Source of the DNA: Parafenestella ontariensis
Taxonomy: Eukaryota > Ascomycota > Dothideomycetes > Pleosporales > Cucurbitariaceae
Length of the DNA: 64,000 nucleotides
Direction: 5' to 3'
Assembly: GCA_021596325.1 (NCBI GenBank)
Contig: JAKGDA010000030.1
Location: forward strand, 124,001 to 188,000
A program made the translations under genes and the position numbers. Position 1 is the stretch's first letter. The number at the start of each line of letters is the position of its first letter. The notes below the pieces were generated by a model. That model saw only the letters and a list, made by a program, of their open reading frames with translations. It made no database searches and had not been told where the DNA came from. Positions 32,545 to 42,018 of the stretch are shown one piece after another.

Positions 32545-33778
32545 CTAATCATCCCACTCTTCGTCCAGATTGTCTATCAACCTGTTCTCATCTTCGTTCC
32601 TCCGTCCTCTCCGGCCGTGGTCCTGACCGAGCGAGACACGGCTATAGCCCCGTCGTGAGGGCAGAAAGCGTGCGCAAGAACTTGTAAGAATGATGAACAT
32701 GTCCTGCAGCGCGTTAGCAACATAATCTCGCTCTCCCCTGAGCCAACCTTCTAGGCCCGGAATCACAATCTGGGTGTACGTACAGAAAAGAACTGCCAAA
32801 TACCCGACCACATGGCGTAGTTGGGCAGCTGTCTCCACCCACGCTGATGCATCACTGTCCGCTGGTATACACAACCACCAACAAGATACACCAGCACGGC
32901 AATCATGGCTATCACGCCGAATACACCACCGGGCCCCAACGCCTGTGTCTCTTGATGTACACCCCCGCAAGCGAATGGGGAGCGCCCTTCGAAGAAGTAC
33001 GAACAGTCGTCCACGGCTGCAACGAACGATATCGAGGTTTTGGCGAGTGGATCGGAGTCGCAGAGCAGGGAGATGACTGTAGTCTTGCGGCGGGCATTCT
33101 TCTCCTCTTTGTCCTTTGAGGGTTTCTTCTTCGGCTTGTCTTCGTCGTCGTCATCATCGTCTGGGTCGGTGATGATCTCGCGGGGATCGTGGGGTAGCGC
33201 GACGGGTGAGCGCTTCGAGTTGCTGGATGAGGAGGGGCATAGGGAGCCGCCGGTGTAGTTTAGGATGAGCTTGCGGCCGCGGAAGATGGGGACTGTGTTC
33301 TCGAGGCTGGTATGGGAGAGGCTGTTAGTATTGTGACTCTGTTCGTCGCATCTTGGTGTTTGCGCTGCAATACGTTCTCCAACTACCATCCTTCTTGTAC
33401 ATCGTCTTTCATTGCTGGGGATGGGGAGACTCACCCAATAGCCCACTGCTTCCCTCCCCGCTCATAGAAAGCGCTCACATTCCTCCATAGATTCTTATCC
33501 AGGTCTTGCACCTCATCAAGTTCCTCCACCACCGGTCCGCAGAAGTTGATAGTAAAGTTGGCGCCATAGTCGTATCCTCTTGCATGCCAGCTGCCCTCAT
33601 CGCTTTCCTTCTTCTTTTTACTGTCTTCAGCAGGCGGTAGTCGTTGCAGCGGGTTGAGGTCGAAGAAGCGCTCGGAAGTAGGTGAGATGACGGTGCATGA
33701 TTTGAGCGGCTTGTCCGAAGCAGCTATCGCGTACTGCGATAGTAGCAGCAGCAGCACCGAGGGGAGTAAAGGGATCAT
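32545..33778 (-). CDS. ATG27: Autophagy-related protein 27
   Basis: Exons 33778-33435, 33306-32784 and 32703-32545 give 341 residues. It is a type I membrane protein that shuttles between Golgi, endosomes and pre-autophagosomal sites and supports Atg9 trafficking. The signal peptide is MIPLLPSVLLLLLSQYAIAA. The lumenal part is a mannose-6-phosphate-receptor-like domain with spaced cysteines (CTVIS, INFCGPV, SLLCDSDP, DDCSYFFE, PFACGG), interrupted by an Asp/Lys-rich insert (DDDDDDEDKPKKK). The transmembrane helix is near residue 240 (FGVIAMIAVLVYLVGGCVY). The cytosolic tail has RGYSRVSLG, a tyrosine-type sorting signal, and ends ENRLIDNLDEEWDD, as in fungal Atg27. Both introns have CTAAC-type branch sites. 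It shares a 470-bp divergent promoter with ERG24. Confidence 0.92.
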
Positions 33779-34248
33779 GATGGGGAACTGCGGTGATTCA
33801 CAACTAGATGGACAAACAAAACGGCACAGACACAGGCAGTCCTGCTGATGTATGGATGGCAGGTGCAGCTCCGCGTCGCCCTGCCTTCGCAACACGTTTG
33901 TCCGGAGCCGCCCTGCGCGGCCCCCATGCTGTCGGTGGCTTGACCTGCAGGAACCTAGCAGTCACGTCTCTTTGCGGGTTAGTTCCGCTTGGCGCCATGT
34001 GCGCGTCATGTCCGGATCGCGAAAATCCGAAGCTGTTTCCCATCGTGCCATTCTGTCTCAGCCGCAGCAGATATAGGAAAGCGACTGCTCCTAATATTTG
34101 TTTCGTTTGAGCGGCGCGTCAATTACCAGTAAAGCACAATTGAGGGAACTGGTACAAGACAAGAGACGCGAGGCCCCTTTTCGAGAGAAGTTTGTTTGTT
34201 TGGGCAAATTGAAGAGCTGGGCAACGGCAAAATTTGATATCGAAGAAA
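33779..34248. promoter_or_regulatory. Divergent promoter between ATG27 and ERG24
   Basis: The ATG codons at 33778 (minus) and 34249 (plus) point apart across 470 bp. No sterol-response motif could be assigned with confidence. Confidence 0.4.
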
Positions 34249-35789
34249 ATGGCGCCGAAACGCAAGGTCAGCCACGAGGTGAAGACGAAAGCTGAAGAGC
34301 CTCATGGCTACGAATTCTTAGGACCGTAGGTTCGATCAAAAAACCCTGAAGATCACCGCGCTAACCGTGTCCCAGTCCCGGAGCCTTTGTCATCTCCTTC
34401 GGTCTCCCAATCCTGGTCTACGTCTTCACTTTCCTTTGCAACGACATCTCAGGATGCCCTGCACCTTCACTGCTTTCCCCTTCAAACTTCAGCCTCGAGC
34501 AGCTGAAGAAAGAGGTGGGATGGACCGGCTTCTCAGGTCTACTCAACACCAAGGCTTTCCTAGGCACGCTGGGCTACTACCTCCTCAGTCTGACTTTGTA
34601 CGCGTTCCTTCCGGGCGAGGAGCACGATGGTATTGAACTCAAGTCTGGCGGACGGCTCAAGTACCGCTTCAACGCCTGGAACTCAGCGCTTTTCATCGTG
34701 GCCATCCTCGGCGCTGGCACCCTCTCTCACGGCGCCGACTTCCCTGTCTGGACCTTTATTACTGACAACTACGTCGGCATTTTGACCAGCAACATCATTA
34801 TTTCGTACTTCCTCGCTACCTACTGCTACGTCGGCTCCTTCAGCGTCAAGCACCCCAAGGATCCCAGCAAGCGTGAACTTGCTGCCGGTGGCCACACTGG
34901 TAACATGCTGTACGACTGGTTCATTGGGCGGGAACTGAACCCGCGCGTCGTCCTGCCTATTTTCGGGGAAGTCGACATCAAAGCGTGGTGCGAGCTGCGC
35001 CCCGGCATACTCGGATGGATCATCATGGATCTCGCCTTCATCATGAAACAGTACCGCAACTTCGGGCGGGTCACAGACTCGATTATCCTGATCACCATTG
35101 CACAAACAGTGTACGCATTCGACTCGCTCTTCATGGAACCCGCCATCCTGACCACCATCGACATCATCGCGGACGGCTTCGGTATGATGCTTTCCTTCGG
35201 CGACATAGTCTGGGTGCCCTTCACCTACAGCATTCATACACGCTATCTATCCGTCTACCCCGTGGACCTCGGCCTGAAAGGCATCGCGGCTGTCCTCGCC
35301 GTCCAAAGCATAGGCTACTACATCTTCCGCTCCGTTAACAACGAGAAGAATCGCTTCCGCACCAACCCAGACGACCCGCGCGTCAAGCACCTCAAATACA
35401 TCGAAACAGCCGCTGGCTCCAAGCTGCTTGTTTCCGGCTGGTGGGGCACAGCCCGACACATCAATTACCTGGGCGACTGGTTCATGAGCTGGTCGTACGT
35501 CCTGCCCACCGCGCTGGCTGGCTACGTTATCCGCAACGTTGCTGAACACCCCATTACTGCCGCCCAGGCCGATGCGTACCATTTCCGAAACAGCTACGGC
35601 AAGTACGTTGTCCCCGATGGCGCGAAGGGCTGGGGCATGATCTTCACGTACTTCTTCATGGTGTACTTTGCCGTCCTGCTCATCCATCGTGAGCGCCGCG
35701 ATGAGGAGAAGTGCAGGCGGAAGTACGGAAAGGACTGGGATCGCTATGTTGAGTTGGTGCCCTGGAGGATCGTGCCGGGTATTTATTAA
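34249..35789 (+). CDS. ERG24: Delta(14)-sterol reductase (C-14 sterol reductase)
   Basis: Exons 34249-34325 and 34376-35789 give 496 residues. The 50-nt intron (GTAGGT, GCTAAC, CCCAG) joins HGYEFLGP to PGAFVISFGLPIL. The enzyme reduces the C14-C15 double bond after lanosterol demethylation, in the ER, using NADPH. Several hydrophobic spans are visible. Family signatures are YDWFIGRELNPRV (loop), and LLVSGWWGTARHINYLGDW near residue 376. The C-terminus ends KYGKDWDRYVELVPWRIVPG, as in ERG4/ERG24 enzymes. The N-terminal KRK stretch precedes the first membrane span. ERG4 (C-24(28) reductase) is the main alternative, but overall similarity points to ERG24. An array of palindromic repeats lies directly downstream. 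Confidence 0.93.
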
Positions 35790-35830
35790 ACATTCCGTCC
35801 GTACTACTTTGAGCCCGGAGAGGGACTCAA

Positions 35831-36190
35831 GGATGCAACGCTACTAGATCGGTCAGCGACGGATCTGGTCGAAGACGTTGCATCATTATCACCCCCACCA
35901 GCAGTGGAGTAAGATGCCATGCTACCGCAAGCCGGTTGAAGACATGCATCTCCCCTATTTTCGTTTTATTTGTATTGATACTTATAACAGCGTGTTTTGG
36001 ACTTGAGATGGCATGCTACCTACCTACCGCACGGTCGGTCGGTCGAAGACATGCATCTCAACTCATTTGGGAGATTGAAAAGGGGCGACGCTATCGTCCA
36101 CCACCAACGGGCGGTTGAAGACGTGCCTCAAATGATAGAAGTAGAAAAGGATGTAGCGCTATCGCCATTTGCGATTGAAGACGAACATCT
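35831..36190. repeat. Array of five diverged imperfect palindromes
   Basis: Five related units lie head to tail at about 35831-35884, 35911-35951, 36005-36059, 36079-36128 and 36146-36190. Each opens with a version of ARGATGYNAYGCTA, has a variable 10-35 nt middle, and closes with GGTYGAAGACRTGCATCT. Start and end of each unit are partly complementary, so each could fold into a hairpin. In unit 1 the arms GATGCAACG and CGTTGCATC pair perfectly. Spacers differ in length and sequence. The array is between the ends of ERG24 and SEY1, so it may fall in their 3' UTRs. Confidence 0.65.
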
Positions 36191-36486
36191 AATGTAATGT
36201 TTATTTGTGGACAAACTTGAGTTTTCGTGGTGACGTTGATGATAATGGTCTACTGGGCTCCCCGTGTCATGAATCTCACATCAGAACGTACGCGGACTCA
36301 AGGCAGCATCGTGACTCGTAACAATGAGGTTCCAATTCCAGCCGAAGCCAACCAACCGACCTGTAGGGATTTACCGACCACCACCGTTCCCCTCAAAAGT
36401 ATGTATAGTCCAACCCAGTCTACCCAAACCCCATGCAACAAACACCCCTGTTTTCCCCTCCCCGATCCCTCGTTGCCAATCATTAC

Positions 36487-39312
36487 TCAGATATCATCCA
36501 GATCCTCATCCTCCTCCGCCCTCTTCTTCCCATCGCCATTCAACCTGTCCATCCTGACCTCTTCCACCATTCTCCTTCCGGGCTGCCCACTCATAGCCAC
36601 CGCCTGCCTGCCCGTCTCGGAATTCTCCAGGAAGGCGCGAAGTCGCTCCTTACCAACTTCGAGGCCTTGTTGAGAGGCGGCATTGGCCATACGCGCCATG
36701 GGACCCCAGAGGTTGAGAGTGTATGTAACGTAAGCGCCGACGCCTAGGAGGATGAGGAAGATGAAGTATATTGGGTTGCGTAGAACTGGATTGCTGTCAG
36801 CAGGGTAACTTCCAACTGTTGAAGAAGGTGCAACTTACCGGCTACTATCTCGTTCCAACCCAGTGCAAGCAACAGGCCGTAGAAGTACAGTGGCACTTGG
36901 GTTATTCCGCCAATCGCGCTACGTTTGGCTTCAACGTAGACACCATCTGCAGTCTTCTTGAAGCGAATGAGGAGGTCGGCCTGTTTTGCATCGGATAGAA
37001 CGGTCATCTCTTCTTCCAAGCTCTTGCCTTCGTCATTGTCCACACCACCAATAGGCGTTAGGTCGTCCTCGTCAGCCGGCTGTACAGAGGCAGGTGCGTC
37101 GCCAATCCAGGCATCGAGTGGCGGTGGCGCTGATGTTTTGGAGAGCTTGAACCGTGCGAGGAGCGGGATGACGGTGATTGTTGACTCGCGAGCCTTCGTG
37201 TAGACGCCCTCAATATCGTCGGTCGGTCGCCAAATCCGCGGTACACCTTGTTCATCATACCGAAACTTGTCTTCAAAGTTCTCCCTCAGCTTCAGGAGAA
37301 TGTTGCCTTCCATGACCTCCTCATCGATCTTCGCACGGAGTACAGCCCATGACTTGCGTCGCAACCTCCACAAACCGACCTCCACTTCCTCGGGACTAGC
37401 GTCGAAGCTTTGCGCGCGGTCGGTGAAGCGCTTCTCCGCGCTCGAGACAGTCTCCGTAAAGATTGTCCATACCCGGTCCCAGAGATCCTTCTCTGATGGA
37501 GGCCGCTCACCATGCTCTGGCGCGCCAGAACCGCCTCGACCGGAGCCAAGCTTGTTGAATTCAAGGCCGACGGACTCATCGAGCCGTGACCGTACCCAAC
37601 GCTCTATTCTTGTGGCAAGGCGCCTCATCTCCTCTTTGCGGAGACGGCTTGAGACATCGTCCAGCTCTTTCTTGTAGATCTTCAGCTCGTGAGTGTGACT
37701 GCTCCAGTCTGCGCCCTCGATGGCAATAGCTGCAGCGTCCTGTTCGAACTTTGATAGAGCCTTCTTCTTTTCCGAGTCTACAATCTGGGCAAAGTCGTAA
37801 GATGCGCCCTTCTTCTGGCCGCTCTTAACTGCGGCACTGACGGCATTGCTGAAACTCTCGACACCAGACTTGTGGGCGGCAGTGAGTTGCTTCTGGAAAA
37901 GCGCCTTAAGCCGTGTGTCTACCTTAGCTTCGAGCTCGGCCTGTTTCCGCTTGTAGACGCCCTTGTGATATCGGCTCGCGTTCGTTTCGAATTCCTTGAA
38001 GACCTTTGATCGTGCAGCGTTCATCGCAAGACCTAGGTCCGCAATGACGGAAAGCTGCCCTAGTCTAGCGTCTTCCGCTTGCTTGTCTTCCAAAGGTGTA
38101 ATTTTCTCGTCGAATGCGACCAAGACCTCCCTTGAGATCTCGTCACACCTGAATTGCGCTAAAAGCTCTTGTTGCGTTGGCAGGTCCAAATCCTTGTTGT
38201 TCACAATCTGATCCCAAACGCCCTCTGCGTAAACTGGGAAACCGTCTGCAGGTATCCGTCGGTGGTATTGCGGAAGGAAGATGGGTGAATTCGACTCGTC
38301 GATGAGGCCACTCTTTCTGGGATCGTTGTATCCTTCCTTGAACCGCAGACTCAACTTTGTGACGGCCTCCTCAAACTTCTCTGGTTGTAGGATCTTATGC
38401 GGTAATGCAACGAAAGCAAAGTCAAAGTAGTCTTCTATCCGCGACTTCTCGAGTCCGTTAGGTTTCGAAATTGTTGACCAGAGCTTCGACAGGTCTTGTA
38501 TCAGGGTGGTTTGTAGGTTCTTGAGGGGCGTGGTTCCGAGGTGGTCGCGGATGACGAAAAATAGAAGGGATTTAGGGATAGTTCTGTATGGCTGTCAGCA
38601 TAGACTCGAACCCCAAGATGGTAATTGCGCGTACTTGCTGTCCTTGACGAACAGTTGCAAGTTGACCTCGAACACGGTCTTGAGCAGGCCCATATTCGCA
38701 CCCTGGTACAACCCAACTTGGTGTTCCCAGATGTTGACAATGAGGACCTCGCTCGTCGCAAGCGCAAACAGAGCGCTCTTCCGCTCAAAGTCCTGGTCTT
38801 CTCCTCGCTCCCTGCCGTCCGTACCCTCAACGTCCATAACTAGAATATTTTCCGCCATGCCCGAGCCTCCTTCCTCGCGCTTATTCTTGCTCATCCATAT
38901 CCCCTTTGTTGTCTGACGTCGCTCCTGCTCTGACATGACACCGAATTGGGTGCCAAACAGGTAGTTGAGCAGGGTAGATTTGCCAGTAGACTGTGAGCCG
39001 AAGACGGATATGAGGTGGTAGTTGAAGCCGGCTGGGATAACTTTCTCGATGTTGAGATATGTGGAGAGGTTTTGGCTGCATTGCGAATAAACATTAGCAT
39101 GCACACCTCCAAATGACCACCCTACAACGAGTGAAAACATACTTGAACACCTTGTCCTCATCAACAACCTGGATGCCATGCTCGTAGGCGTCTCTGGGGG
39201 CATTCTCGCCCACGCCCGCGAAATGGGAATTCATCATTAAGGAAGGCGCGGTAGGATGGCGAACATTGCCAGGACGGTTTTGCCCGTTGACCTTCAAATG
39301 TTCTTCGGCCAT
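36487..39312 (-). CDS. SEY1: SEY1, atlastin/RHD3-type ER membrane-fusion GTPase
   Basis: Exons 39312-39143, 39075-38635, 38583-36839 and 36785-36487 give 884 residues, the usual length. SEY1 is a dynamin-related GTPase that fuses ER tubules homotypically. G1 is FGSQSTGKSTLLN (about 82-94), G3 is MDVEGTDGRE, and VIRDHLG provides the RD-type G4. A long helical bundle follows (about 330-770). Two hydrophobic segments near the C-terminus (PLYFYGLLLALGWNEIVA and PIYFIFLILLGVGAYVTY) form the membrane hairpin, split by the last intron. The cytosolic tail (GRRMVEEVRMDRLNGDG) is expected. Introns are 67, 51 and 53 nt with normal signals. I chose the ATG at 39312, which begins MAEEHLKVNGQ. Confidence 0.95.
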
Positions 39313-39885
39313 GGTTTCGTCAGTACAGTCTCGGCGAGAGCTGCACGTGTGCGGAAAGAATAATGCGTGTTAGGGGTAAAGGTGGCCGGTGAGGTCATGT
39401 CACAGGGCGGCCGACGTTGGACCGCCTCGAGTTCATTCGCTGCTGCCGGCTCGCTTAAGCCAGCAGGGGTGGTTGCTGCCGTCCAGATGACGGTCTAGAT
39501 GCATCATTCACTCTGTTCGCGGCCAGGCTGGGTGGGAGAGCCAGGGAACAGCTGCCGCGTGTTGCTGGCAAGTGCAAGTCATCTTCCGCTGCCTGAATCA
39601 AAGGTATGCACGTTGCGAGATGGATGGGAGCGGCAATCCGTTTCTTGGCATGAACTGCATGCATCACAATGACCAGGTACGCCTCAGGAATCATGCAACA
39701 TCAACTCGGATATACTCTTGATGGCCACGCCCTTGAAGTAGTAAACGTCTCCAGCCCCTGTATGCCGTTTGGTATGTAAAGTCTACGCCATATGCCCTTC
39801 TACTCAACCGTCTATGCATCTATCATATCATCAATATGCGGTATATGACACGAAATGGCGAAAGAAAATAAAATGTATTCAAGCA
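39313..39885. other. Intergenic region, SEY1 promoter
   Basis: It lies between the SEY1 start and the end of the SLY41-like gene, both on the minus strand. No gene is supported. Confidence 0.4.
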
Positions 39886-41570
39886 TCAAGAAACTCCAAT
39901 GCCTCTTCTACCGTTGACTTGGTTTGGCCGCCAGGTCTCTTCCTGCTTCGTGCCAGGCGGCAGATAGCTTGAGCCGTGCTCGGGCGTCCTTCTATGCCCT
40001 ATGTCATCGTCTCTCTTCTCATCTCTAGCCTCTGTGATGCCTGCCATGGGGTACGCTCCAGTACCACCAGACATAGTAGCCGGACTGTTTGTGAAAACGG
40101 GCCGCGATTTGATGTCTGTCGCCAGAGGCAACAAGGTGCCATGAGATTTCGCTTGGAGTGCCTTCGCACGCTTGTCTGCCTTTGCTGCATCGGAATTTCG
40201 ATCGTACAAATACAGACCCACGAATGTAAGACAAAGGCCGAACGCCTGTATCTTCGTTATTGGCTTTCCGAACCACACAACCGCGAAGACAATTACGAAG
40301 ACGCGCTTGATAAGGCTTGCGACCGAATAGGTAACAGGTGAGACCATGGACAACAAGACGAAGGCCACAATGTTCTGGCCAAAGTGAAAAGTGCCGTTGA
40401 AGATGAATTCGAGGAGTAGGCGCCCGTGGTCGTACGCCCCAGGGTGATCTGAGAGCTCAATAGAGGCGTCGTGCAGGAAGTCAAATATAAGAGTAAAGCC
40501 TTCCGACCAGAACCATAGCGGGAGCGTGAAGAGGAAGGCCAAGCCGGAAGAGTAGCAGAGTAGGTTAAGTTTGTCCGGCTTAGTGAATCGCGATGGCGCT
40601 AGGCCCTCCTTCTCAGCAGCTGCGGCATCGTTGAAGATCTGCTTAGAGACAATGTTCTGCACCACAAACAGGATTGCGCTGGCGAATGCGGATACCAGGC
40701 CTATGAAGTTTGCGTTGAAGTCCGCCGAGCAGGCTAGAATTACTCCCAATGTCAAAGGTATTAGTGAGAGATACGTCGGAATCGAGTACTGGATCTTGAA
40801 GAAGATACTGTACGCCATGACGGTTAACAGCGGCGACAGTCCCTTGATCGTATGGACCAACGACACGGGTATCCTCGATGTAGCATCTGCGCTCAAAATA
40901 TGTCCTCCAATCTGGAAGCAGGTGAGGGGTAGCGTAGCCATGATCAGCTCCTTGGAGGGTGATCGGATTCCGTACTTCAAGAATGGCATGGTCTGTTTCA
41001 AACGAGGGTATTTCCTAGCCAACATGGCAAGGAACAGACACCAGCCAGATACGAAGGCAAATTGAACGGTCGTGAGGGTTATGGGTCTCGGTAATGCGGT
41101 GAGGATAGCTTTTGAAGACATGTTGGTGAAGATGGAGGTCATGTACCAAACGCCGCAAAGCATCTGCGCAAGTTAGCTCTCAGCAATCTCTTCTTGTGTC
41201 CGTTTTGACATACAATGAGCTTAGGGGAGAGCGGGGCCTTCAGCGCATCCGCAATCTCATGCGCATTCTGACTAACGCTCCCCTTCCGTGTCCGTATTGT
41301 CCTGATGGCTTCGCTCAAGCTCTTTTGTCTGCCATGCCTGGTCGCTGGACTCTGCGCCGACCCATTCGCAAATCTTGCCTCCTTTCGCGGCTGCCACCTA
41401 TCTGCGGGTATTGCGCTGCCGTTTCCTTGCGCTGTCAGGCCGGGGCTGGGCGATCGCGATGAACTGAGGCCGAAATGGTCCTCTTCGGGCATGGGAAGGA
41501 GATCAGGCTGGAAGGCGGGGAACTTGAAGGTCCCATGCGGACTCGAGTCCCGCGCTGTTGCGGGCGTCAT
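39886..41570 (-). CDS. SLY41-like triose-phosphate/nucleotide-sugar transporter family protein
   Basis: Exons 41570-41214 and 41163-39886 give 544 residues. The 50-nt intron has GTATGT, GCTAAC and GCGCAG. The N-terminal 120 residues are polar and Ser-rich. About ten hydrophobic spans of the drug/metabolite transporter fold follow. Motifs include NMSSKAILT, FQIGGHILSADATSRIPVSLVHTIKGLSPLLTV and SPVTYSVASLIKRVFVIV. The last two correspond to the conserved TPT-domain patches. Budding-yeast Sly41 is a multicopy suppressor of Ypt1 loss and localises to ER. The transported substrate of this branch is not certain. The tail is long, cytosolic and disordered. It shares a divergent promoter with the secreted hydrolase gene. 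Confidence 0.85.
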
Positions 41571-42018
41571 GGCGGCGGCCGTGCAAAGGTTGTAGAGGCT
41601 TCGTGGAAGGATTCGTTACGCCATAGGGAAAGGGAGTGACAAGGAGATCGGTTGCGCTGTCTCGCCGGATCGTGGCGCACTCCTGGTGGATTTCGAGACG
41701 CCGGGGTCGTACGGAAATGATTGCGGGACAGCAGATTGACGTCGCGAAGGATTACAACCAAGAAAACGTGGTGTTGGACATGAAGCTGAGCAAAGGGCCC
41801 GTAATTAGCGGAGCAGCATCGTCTGGTTGGTGACATCGACCGCGCGTCTGAATGCGGTTCAGACTAACAGGGGTGGTTGGCCATGCATCAGCCAAGGCGC
41901 GCTGATCACCTCGATAGTACCTGCTTGAATCGGCAATGCTTGAACAGGCACCCAGAACACTCAAATAGGACGCTTCGGCTCTTCATGCGATGCATCGAAC
42001 CATTGTCGTAGCCACGTA
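41571..42018. promoter_or_regulatory. Divergent promoter between SLY41-like and secreted-hydrolase genes
   Basis: The two ATGs face apart across 448 bp. No TATA box is obvious. Confidence 0.35.

Noticed and set aside
34326..34375. GGTTCGATC resembling a tRNA B-box
   Set aside because: It lies in the 50-nt ERG24 intron, with no A-box or cloverleaf around it.
34683..35687. Two long antisense frames opposite ERG24
   Set aside because: They are shadows of the ERG24 codons; the sense frame has diagnostic sterol-reductase motifs.
35831..36190. Regular repeats considered as a CRISPR array
   Set aside because: Units are palindromic, diverged and unevenly spaced, with no identical repeats or uniform spacers, and the genome is eukaryotic.
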